38,016 nt of DNA, from positions 1 through 38,016 of the forward strand of contig JALQYJ010000145.1 in NCBI GenBank assembly GCA_023254175.1, read 5' to 3'. The stretch comes from Runella sp. (lineage in GTDB: Bacteria > Bacteroidota > Bacteroidia > Cytophagales > Spirosomataceae). Of the stretch, positions 25,592 to 32,460 are shown one piece after another. How positions within the stretch are numbered: position 1 is the first letter of the stretch; each line of letters opens with the position of its first letter. The translations under genes and the position numbers were made by a program. The notes below the pieces were generated by a model that saw nothing but the letters and a program-made list of their open reading frames with translations, was not told the origin of the DNA and ran no database searches.

Positions 25592-26434
25592 ATGTCTTGG
25601 TTTACTAGAAAAGAAAGGGGCATTCAGACGCCCACCGAAATGAAACGCGAAGCTCCCGATGGGCTTTGGTATCAGTGCCCCAGCTGCAAGCATGTCATGC
25701 ACACACGTGAACACAAAATAAATGCGTACACGTGCGTAAAGTGTAACTACCACGAAAAAATTGGTTCGGAAGCCTATTTTAGTATCCTTTTTGATAACGC
25801 CGAATATACCGAACTCGATGCCAATATGCTCTCGGGGAATCCTCTCAATTTTGAAGATACAAAAAAGTACCCCGACCGTATCCGTGACACGATAAAGAAA
25901 ACAGGTCTTAAAGATGCCGTTCGAACCGCGTATGGAAAAATGGATGAACTCGACCTTGTCGTAAGTTGCATGGATTTCAACTTCATCGGAGGTTCAATGG
26001 GGTCGGTGGTGGGAGAAAAGATAGCTCGTGGTATTGACCACGCACTACAAAACCGTAAACCATTTTTGATGATATCTCGCTCGGGTGGAGCTCGTATGAT
26101 GGAAGCAGGATATTCGCTTATGCAAATGGCGAAAACATCCGCAAAATTAGCGCTATTGTCAGAAGCTCAAATCCCTTACATTTCATTGCTAACCGATCCT
26201 ACCACGGGGGGGGTGACTGCTTCCTACGCTATGCTTGGTGATTTTAACATTGCTGAACCAGGTGCTCTTATTGGTTTTGCTGGGCCTCGAGTTATTAGAG
26301 AAACCATTGGTAAGGATTTACCAAAAGGCTTTCAAAGTGCTGAGTTCGTTCTAGAGCACGGCTTTCTTGATTTTATAGTTGATCGTAAAGATTTGAAAGA
26401 TAAACTAGCTAGTTTACTTCGAATGCTCCAATAA
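25592..26434 (+). CDS. accD: Acetyl-CoA carboxylase carboxyltransferase beta subunit
   Basis: Cytoplasmic subunit that, with AccA, moves the carboxyl group from biotin to acetyl-CoA, forming malonyl-CoA for fatty acid synthesis. 280 residues, normal length. The N-terminal four-Cys zinc ribbon is intact: CPSC at 29-32 and CVKC at 48-51. The crotonase-fold core shows [56 protein letters not shown] and [12 protein letters not shown]. It has its own promoter candidate and a terminator directly after, so is probably monocistronic. Confidence 0.97.
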   Translation: MSWFTRKERGIQTPTEMKREAPDGLWYQCPSCKHVMHTREHKINAYTCVKCNYHEKIGSEAYFSILFDNAEYTELDANMLSGNPLNFEDTKKYPDRIRDTIKKTGLKDAVRTAYGKMDELDLVVSCMDFNFIGGSMGSVVGEKIARGIDHALQNRKPFLMISRSGGARMMEAGYSLMQMAKTSAKLALLSEAQIPYISLLTDPTTGGVTASYAMLGDFNIAEPGALIGFAGPRVIRETIGKDLPKGFQSAEFVLEHGFLDFIVDRKDLKDKLASLLRMLQ

Positions 26435-26441
26435 TTTATTC

Positions 26442-26478
26442 ACTTTCTGGAGGGTAATCTACTTTCCAGAAAGTTTTT
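26442..26478 (+). terminator. Intrinsic terminator after accD, abutting next start
   Basis: ACTTTCTGGA (26442-26451) and TCCAGAAAGT (26465-26474) form a perfect 10-bp stem with a 13-base loop, followed by TTTTC. It ends the accD transcript, but the start codon of the radical SAM gene is only 11 bases past the stem, so it may also act as a leader attenuator for that gene. Confidence 0.8.
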
Positions 26479-26485
26479 CTTCTCT

Positions 26486-27457
26486 ATGCGTCTTGTATCC
26501 CATCCTGTCTTATGTAATTACTACGTAACGTACCGTTGTAACGCCAGTTGTAGTTTTTGTGATATTTGGGAACGCCCTTCTCCTTATATAACTCTTGAGC
26601 AAGCCAAGGCAAACCTTGCAGATTTAAAAAAACTCGGTGTAAAAGTCGTTGACTTTACGGGAGGAGAGCCATTATTACATCGCCAACTCGACGAGCTCCT
26701 CAAAGAATGTAAACGACTCAGGCTTTTAACCACAGTTACGACGAACGGGCTTTTGTACCCTAAATACGCTCATCGCTTACGAGGCTTAGTGGATATGCTT
26801 CACTTTTCACTTGATTCCCCCGACCGCGATGAACATGACACCTCTCGCGGAGTAAAATGTTTTGATAAGGTAATGGAATCTATTAAAGTAGCAGCGTCCT
26901 TAGGGGAGCGTCCAGACATACTTTTTACCGTCTTTGAATCGAATATTCACCAGATAGAAAGGGTTTGGCAAGAAATATGCAAACCTCACGGCCTTGTTCT
27001 TATTCTAAATCCCGTTTTTGAGTATAATAATGTGGGTTCTCAGCTATCTCCAGAGGCATTAAAACAGTTGAGACAGTGGGGAAAAAAAAGCAATGTCTAT
27101 CTCAACGATGCCTTTATTCAACTTCGTCTTGATGGCGGAAATCATATCGATTCCCCCGTTTGTTTGGCAGGAAGCACCACCATTGTCATCTCCCCTGAAA
27201 ACAAACTGGTATTACCCTGTTACCATTTAGGGTTAAAGGAATTCCCAATTAACAACCAATTGTACTCTTTATATTTATCTGAAGAAGTTCAAAAATTAGC
27301 AGCTCTTGAGGGTCGTTTACCTGCTTGTGAAGGATGTGCTATCAATTGCTACATGCAACCTTCTTTTGCTGTAACTATAAATAAATACTGGTGGAAAGCA
27401 CTTCCAAGTACGCTCAAATACAATCGTATCAAAGGTACTTGGAAACAACTCTTTTGA
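26486..27457 (+). CDS. Radical SAM protein with C-terminal Cys cluster
   Basis: A 323-residue radical S-adenosylmethionine enzyme. The [4Fe-4S] motif is CNASCSFC (Cys18, 22, 25), followed by the glycine-rich DFTGGEPLLH and TVTTNGLL. The C-terminus has further cysteines (VCLAGSTT, LPCYHLGL and ACEGCAINCYMQP), the arrangement of SPASM or twitch domains that hold extra clusters. Such enzymes often modify peptides or lipids; no precursor peptide or partner is evident, so the substrate is unknown. The start is fixed: no other Met precedes the cluster and no in-frame start exists just upstream. A 247-base AT-rich gap (27458-27704) with no gene follows. Confidence 0.88.
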   Translation: MRLVSHPVLCNYYVTYRCNASCSFCDIWERPSPYITLEQAKANLADLKKLGVKVVDFTGGEPLLHRQLDELLKECKRLRLLTTVTTNGLLYPKYAHRLRGLVDMLHFSLDSPDRDEHDTSRGVKCFDKVMESIKVAASLGERPDILFTVFESNIHQIERVWQEICKPHGLVLILNPVFEYNNVGSQLSPEALKQLRQWGKKSNVYLNDAFIQLRLDGGNHIDSPVCLAGSTTIVISPENKLVLPCYHLGLKEFPINNQLYSLYLSEEVQKLAALEGRLPACEGCAINCYMQPSFAVTINKYWWKALPSTLKYNRIKGTWKQLF

Positions 27458-27704
27458 TACTTCACTGATTCTTCCTTAATTTTATGGCATAATTTTAAAA
27501 GCTAACTCATTAATTTTGAGGAAGTAAGCTATTTATTGTACTCTCTTTCCAATGATTTAATGTATTGTTTACTAGCTCATTTTTATGTCAATTATTGAGC
27601 CCTAACAAAAAGTTAAAACACGCTGATTTTCAGTAATTTACAAATCAAAAAATGCTTATTGTCGAGCATAAAGTTATTTTTCTACTACCCCTATTTTTAC
27701 TCCA

Positions 27705-28130
27705 ATGATTCAATTTTTCAACGAAGACGTAGAGTTCAAAGTCCCTAATCCTCGTAAGACCAAGCTCTGGCTCAAAAATATTATCGAGTCAGAAGGATTT
27801 GGGTTGAACCAAATAAATTACATTTTTTGTTCAGACGAATATTTACTAAGTATAAATCAACAATATCTGAACCACGATTTTTATACCGATATTATCACTT
27901 TTGATAATTCTGACGAAGAACAGACTATTGAAGGTGATATCTTTATTAGTATAGATCGAATCAAGGAAAATGCTGAGCAGTTATCAAAAGTATTTAATGA
28001 GGAATTATTACGGGTATTAGTTCATGGCGTCCTTCATTTAGTTGGATATGATGACCATGAAGATAAAGACGAATTATTGATGAGAGAAAAAGAAGATTCT
28101 TATATTTCGCTTTTTCAATTCATTAAATAA
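27705..28130 (+). CDS. ybeY: Endoribonuclease / rRNA maturation factor YbeY
   Basis: Single-strand-specific metallo-endoribonuclease used in 16S rRNA 3'-end maturation and ribosome quality control. 141 residues. The core is LNHDFYTDIITFDN, IEGDIFISIDRI and the metal motif HGVLHLVGYDDHED (from residue 107). Proteobacterial YbeY reads HGxLHLxGYDH; here the position of the third His is Asp117, with a His one further on. Bacteroidota homologues, as I recall, also have Asp there, so this is probably normal for the lineage. The 91 bases between it and mnmG contain the parS-like palindrome. Confidence 0.92.
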   Translation: MIQFFNEDVEFKVPNPRKTKLWLKNIIESEGFGLNQINYIFCSDEYLLSINQQYLNHDFYTDIITFDNSDEEQTIEGDIFISIDRIKENAEQLSKVFNEELLRVLVHGVLHLVGYDDHEDKDELLMREKEDSYISLFQFIK

Positions 28131-28140
28131 GGCGTACTAC

Positions 28141-28164
28141 AAAATGTTTCATGTGAAACATTTT
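28141..28164. promoter_or_regulatory. parS-like ParB-binding palindrome
   Basis: Bases 28145-28160 read TGTTTCATGTGAAACA, one base from the parS consensus TGTTTCACGTGAAACA. The symmetry extends outward to 24 bases (four A before, four T after), broken only at the two central bases. It lies in the 91-base gap between ybeY and mnmG. ParB-parS complexes normally mark the origin region and recruit ParA and SMC. Confidence 0.75.
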
Positions 28165-28221
28165 TAAATTTCTCTACAAAACAAAAATTTTTACGACTTT
28201 TAAATTTTCAAAATAAAAAAT

Positions 28222-30084
28222 ATGTTTCCAAAATATGATGTGATTGTAGTAGGAGCTGGGCATGCAGGATGCGAAGCAGCGGCGGCAGCGGCCAATATGG
28301 GCTCCAAGGTTTTACTCATCACCATGAATATGCATACCATAGCTCAAATGTCTTGCAACCCTGCAATGGGAGGCGTTGCGAAAGGACAAATTGTAAGAGA
28401 AATAGATGCACTCGGAGGACAGTCAGGCATTATTAGTGACAAAACGATGATTCAATTCCGAATGTTAAATCGCTCCAAGGGGCCTGCAATGTGGTCACCT
28501 CGATGCCAAAGTGACCGAATGCGATTTGCAGAAGAATGGAGAATAACCTTGGAACAAACGCCCAACGTTGATTTTTGGCAGGATACGGCAAAAGAAATTA
28601 TAGTAAAAAACAAAAAAGCCGTAGGAGTAAAAACCTCATTGGGAATAGAAATTTCGGCAAAAGCGGTTGTACTAACCAACGGCACATTTCTTAATGGTTT
28701 AATTCATATTGGAGAAAAACAATTCGGAGGAGGTAGAGTAGGAGAGAAGGCAGCGACTGGAATTACCGAGCAACTGATTGAACTGGGTTTTGAATCAGGA
28801 CGAATGAAGACAGGAACACCTCCAAGAGTAGATGGGCGTTCGCTGGATTATACAAAGATGGAAGAACAACCTGGGGATGAAATTCCAAGTAAATTTTCCT
28901 ACACCGACACACCAAAACTAGCACAACAAAGAAGCTGCTGGATAACTTATACCAATGAAAAGGTACACGAAGTTTTAAGAACAGGGTTTAACAAGTCACC
29001 CATGTTTACAGGGCGTATCAAAGGGCTTGGGCCTAGATACTGCCCATCAGTGGAAGACAAAATCAATCGTTTTGCAGATAAAGATAGTCACCAGATATTT
29101 GTTGAACCCGAAGGATGGGTCACTGTTGAAATGTATATCAATGGTTTTTCAACTTCGCTTCCAGAAGAGGTACAGTACAAAGCTATGAGGCTAATTCCTG
29201 GATTTGAAAACGCCAAAATGTTCCGACCAGGTTATGCTATTGAGTACGACTATTTCCCACCTACTCAATTAAAGCTTACCTTAGAAACTCACTTGATTGA
29301 GAATTTATTCTTCGCAGGACAAATCAACGGAACCACTGGATACGAAGAAGCCGCTTGTCAAGGACTCATCGCAGGAATCAATGCCCACCAAAATGCGCAC
29401 GAATTAGACACCTTCATTTTAAAAAGGTCAGAAGCATATATTGGGGTTTTGATTGATGATCTAGTTAACAAAGGGACGGAAGAGCCATACCGAATGTTTA
29501 CATCGAGAGCCGAGTACCGAACCCTGCTTCGTCAAGATAATGCAGATATTCGACTTACAGCACTTGGACACCAAATAGGCTTAGCAAGTGACGCTCGTTT
29601 AGAAAGAGTCCAAAAGAAAGTGGCGAATACAGAAAAAATTTTAGAAGAACTTGAGAAAGTAAAAGTTACGCCCAATGACGTAAATTCAATATTGACTGAA
29701 ATAGGTACATCTCCAATCAGAGAGAAACAACCACTTTACCAATTGTTAAAACGGCCAGATATTGAGATTGAAGACGTAAAAAAACTCAATGAAACATTTG
29801 CTGAATTCCTCAATAGATTTGACGAAGAATCGGCCGAGCAGGCTATGATTAAAGTGAAATACGAAAGCTACATTGAGAAAGAGCGCCTAATGGTTGAAAA
29901 AATGAATAAGCTAGAAGACCTAGAAATTATTCCAACGTTTGACTATGATAAAGTACCTGCGCTCTCTTTTGAAGGACGACAAAAATTGAAAACTATTCGC
30001 CCACATACTCTCGGGCAAGCATCGCGCATCAGCGGAGTAAGCCCTTCGGATATTTCAGTACTACTAATTCACTTAGGTCGATAA
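28222..30084 (+). CDS. mnmG: tRNA uridine 5-carboxymethylaminomethyl modification enzyme
   Basis: FAD-dependent subunit (GidA) that with MnmE installs the cmnm5 group on the wobble uridine of several tRNAs. 620 residues, normal length. The Rossmann FAD site is VIVVGAGHAGCEAA (residues 7-20). MnmG signatures include MSCNPAMGGVAKGQIVREIDALGG, RMLNRSKGPAMWSPRCQSDR, GRMKTGTPPR, GRIKGLGPRYCPSVEDK and FFAGQINGTTGYEEAACQGL, with RTLLRQDNADIRLT near the C-terminal third. It is preceded by the parS-like site; gidA is a frequent neighbour of replication origins. A strong terminator follows. Confidence 0.98.
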   Translation: MFPKYDVIVVGAGHAGCEAAAAAANMGSKVLLITMNMHTIAQMSCNPAMGGVAKGQIVREIDALGGQSGIISDKTMIQFRMLNRSKGPAMWSPRCQSDRMRFAEEWRITLEQTPNVDFWQDTAKEIIVKNKKAVGVKTSLGIEISAKAVVLTNGTFLNGLIHIGEKQFGGGRVGEKAATGITEQLIELGFESGRMKTGTPPRVDGRSLDYTKMEEQPGDEIPSKFSYTDTPKLAQQRSCWITYTNEKVHEVLRTGFNKSPMFTGRIKGLGPRYCPSVEDKINRFADKDSHQIFVEPEGWVTVEMYINGFSTSLPEEVQYKAMRLIPGFENAKMFRPGYAIEYDYFPPTQLKLTLETHLIENLFFAGQINGTTGYEEAACQGLIAGINAHQNAHELDTFILKRSEAYIGVLIDDLVNKGTEEPYRMFTSRAEYRTLLRQDNADIRLTALGHQIGLASDARLERVQKKVANTEKILEELEKVKVTPNDVNSILTEIGTSPIREKQPLYQLLKRPDIEIEDVKKLNETFAEFLNRFDEESAEQAMIKVKYESYIEKERLMVEKMNKLEDLEIIPTFDYDKVPALSFEGRQKLKTIRPHTLGQASRISGVSPSDISVLLIHLGR

Positions 30085-30107
30085 ATTTTTTTCTAAGAAT
30101 AATATAC

Positions 30108-30139
30108 AAAAGGGGCTCAATTTGAAGCCCCTTTATTTT
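30108..30139 (+). terminator. Intrinsic terminator after mnmG
   Basis: AAAGGGGCT (30109-30117) pairs with AGCCCCTTT (30126-30134), a perfect 9-bp stem with an eight-base loop, followed by ATTTTTG. It is 25 bases past the mnmG stop. Confidence 0.85.
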
Positions 30140-30191
30140 TGCCTAACCAGACTGTAGGCAATAAACTCATTTTAAAAGATGTTAATTTGTG

Positions 30192-30219
30192 AGGGCTAAC
30201 AAAAGCCCTTTTTATTTTT
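30192..30219 (+). terminator. Second terminator-like hairpin before lipoprotein gene
   Basis: AGGGCT (30192-30197) pairs with AGCCCT (30204-30209) and is followed by TTTTATTTTTG. The T-run contains TATTTTTG at 30213-30220, an exact TAnnTTTG -7 match, 20 bases before the ATG of the lipoprotein gene, so the site could serve as promoter as well as terminator. TTTG at 30186-30189 is a possible -33 element, 23 bases upstream. Confidence 0.55.
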
Positions 30220-30240
30220 GTTAAAAATTTCGCCCAATAC

Positions 30241-31902
30241 ATGAGCTCATTTAATATAAAACAATCAGTAAATCTTCTTTTTACCTTCAGCTTACTGGCT
30301 ACGGTTTATTGCTTCTTATTGTTAGGCTGCTCTCAGCCCATTTCGCCAACGGGAGGAAAGCGTGATATAACTCCCCCAAAACTGATAAAGAGCATACCTA
30401 AAAATAAGCAAACCAATTACAAAGGAAAATTCATCGAACTTGAGTTTGACGAATATATTGTTGCAGAAAACTTACAACAAAAACTATTGATTACTCCCGA
30501 CCCAGGCGAGTACGAATCCAAGGCAAAACCTACGAGTGTTCGTCTTACTTTTAAAAAAACGTTAGATACAGATAAGACATTCTCGTTTTCGTTTGGCGAT
30601 GCCATCAAAGATTTTAGCGAGAAAAATCCTGCTAAGAATTTACGTCTTGTTTTTAGTACTGGAGTCGGAATTGATTCGGCACTCGTTAGGGGAGAGGTTA
30701 TCGACTTACAAACAAATAAGCCGCTGTTAGACGTACTAGTTGGGCTATACCCACATTCAGATACCCTCAACATTGAAAAAATAAAGCCCATTTATTTTAC
30801 AAGGTCAGATAGCTCAGGGAGATTTAGTATCGAAAATATTCAACCCAATATCTATCGCCTCGTTGCATTTGATGACAAAAACCGCTCTTTAACCTATAAT
30901 ATAAAAAGCGAGAGAGTTGCATATTTAAGGGACAGTCTGGTGATAAAAGATTCTACGCAATTCTCAGTCGCTTCACTTAAGCTGTTTTTTTCTAATCTTA
31001 CACCCCCCAAAGTAAAAAATACCCTTCCAAGAACCTACTATTATTCTGTCAATTATGATAAAGGGTTTGTCGATTATAAAGTAAAGTTTGACAATCCAAA
31101 TGACTCAATTCCTTACTTTCAAAATAGCCCGACAGAGCTAAAGTTTTTTAATACAAAAAATCGTAAGGATACATTGGTCGTTAAAATAAGCCTCAGAGAC
31201 TCTATTGGTTTAACGTTTGAGCATGTTCAAAAAATCAAATTTCGAGAAGTTCGAAGTACTGGAAAAAATAACGATGGTAATAAAGAACCCTTTGAAATGA
31301 AGACCAACTTACAGGAGGGTAATGAAATTGAGCCTCGTCAATTTACATTAAAACTTACTTTTAATAAACCATTAGCAGAAAGTCGCCTTAGCCAAATCCA
31401 GCTCATTAGCGATAGTGTAAAAACAGAGAAATTACAACCCAGTGATTTTTTGTGGAGCAATAACCGTACGGTTTTAACCTTAACTCATCCTATTACAGCT
31501 AGAAAGTTGTTAAAAGTTATGATTCCTAAAAGTACATTTTTCAGCGTTGAAAATGATACTATTGCTGAACGAATCTACCAATTGCCCATTATGGAGGAAG
31601 AAAATTATGGCGTACTAGAAGGCGAAATCAAAGGAGCAAGCCAATCTTTTATCGTCGAACTTCTCGACGATAAATTCGAAGTAGTCAAGTCATCAATCAA
31701 AACACCGTTTCAGTTCAACTACCTCAAACCAGCAGTGTATAATCTTCGGATAGTTGTGGATGAAAATAAAAATGGGAAATGGGATACAGGAGACTTCAAG
31801 ACTCGAAAACTACCAGAACCTATCATTTTTTACCCAGATACAATCAAAGTGAAGAAGAATTTTGTATTAAGTGGGCTAGACATAGACTTATCCACAAAAT
31901 AA
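30241..31902 (+). CDS. Ig-like-domain lipoprotein
   Basis: A 553-residue probable surface or periplasmic lipoprotein. After a hydrophobic leader the lipobox is LLLGC, followed by SQPISPTGGKRDITPPKLIK, the standard opening of a Bacteroidota family with an N-terminal Big_5-type Ig-like domain (FIELEFDEYIVAENLQQ... VRLTFKKTLDTDKTFSFSFG). A middle part (about residues 165-240) resembles a carboxypeptidase-regulatory-like fold (SSGRFSIENIQPNIYRLVAF). A second Ig-like copy lies around 360-430 and a beta domain at the end contains VDENKNGKWDTGDF, a Ca-binding-like loop. Function unknown. The last codons include a perfect DnaA box (31888-31896), so the gene runs into the origin-like region. Confidence 0.85.
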   Translation: MSSFNIKQSVNLLFTFSLLATVYCFLLLGCSQPISPTGGKRDITPPKLIKSIPKNKQTNYKGKFIELEFDEYIVAENLQQKLLITPDPGEYESKAKPTSVRLTFKKTLDTDKTFSFSFGDAIKDFSEKNPAKNLRLVFSTGVGIDSALVRGEVIDLQTNKPLLDVLVGLYPHSDTLNIEKIKPIYFTRSDSSGRFSIENIQPNIYRLVAFDDKNRSLTYNIKSERVAYLRDSLVIKDSTQFSVASLKLFFSNLTPPKVKNTLPRTYYYSVNYDKGFVDYKVKFDNPNDSIPYFQNSPTELKFFNTKNRKDTLVVKISLRDSIGLTFEHVQKIKFREVRSTGKNNDGNKEPFEMKTNLQEGNEIEPRQFTLKLTFNKPLAESRLSQIQLISDSVKTEKLQPSDFLWSNNRTVLTLTHPITARKLLKVMIPKSTFFSVENDTIAERIYQLPIMEEENYGVLEGEIKGASQSFIVELLDDKFEVVKSSIKTPFQFNYLKPAVYNLRIVVDENKNGKWDTGDFKTRKLPEPIIFYPDTIKVKKNFVLSGLDIDLSTK

Positions 31903-32460
31903 TTCACAATTCACACATGATGTGGAGAAGCTAATACGCCTATTGGCTCATTTTTTGTAAGTTTATAAAAAAGCCGAGGTAAGTTTTAAATTGTGAAACG
32001 TCGTTTTCACAATTGAGAGATATGGAGGATAAAATGTGTACAAAGTTGTGGATAACTGTTTTTCATTCACATAAGTTAGTGGATAACCCGGGGATAAAGG
32101 TGTCGACAACCTTTTTAAAATGTGGAGAAATATTTGTCCATAATCATCATGTGGGAATCCACATACGTTTTACACATTCTTTCAAGGCATTTTTCACACT
32201 GTATTTTGTGGAAAAAAAATCATCCACAACGTTGATAACACTATCCACAATCCACTTTATAATGTGAATAATTGTTTATTTACTTGAAAAACAGTAATTT
32301 CAGTTGTAAAAAAAAATAAAATAAAGTGGATAACCTTATATTTTATTCACAAATACGTTTTAGAAAAAAGTGGATAACCCGTGAATAAGTTATTTTTCCA
32401 CTTTTCCACGGCTCTAATGAATTTTAATAGTTTTAAAAAAATATTATTTATTGTTTTATA
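31888..32460. other. oriC: Probable chromosomal replication origin (oriC)
   Basis: A 558-base gene-free stretch crowded with DnaA-box sequences (consensus TTATCCACA). Perfect: 31888-31896 (+) and 32047-32055 (-). One mismatch: 31921-31929 (-), 32078-32086 (-), 32121-32129 (-), 32207-32215 (-), 32220-32228 (+), 32241-32249 (+), 32325-32333 (-), 32343-32351 (+), 32369-32377 (-). There is a 26-base palindrome at 31989-32014 and a 19-base one at 32096-32114. AT-rich unwinding-type tracts lie at about 32258-32325 and 32412-32460. Two further perfect boxes follow at 34107-34115 and 34309-34317. A parS-like site lies 3.7 kb upstream. dnaA itself is not in the window. This is inferred from sequence alone. 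Confidence 0.75.

Noticed and set aside
32013-32267. 84-codon plus-strand open frame in the origin-like region
   Set aside because: Its codons are made of overlapping DnaA-box-like sequences and palindromes, and the peptide has no protein-like character. The non-coding reading explains the region better.
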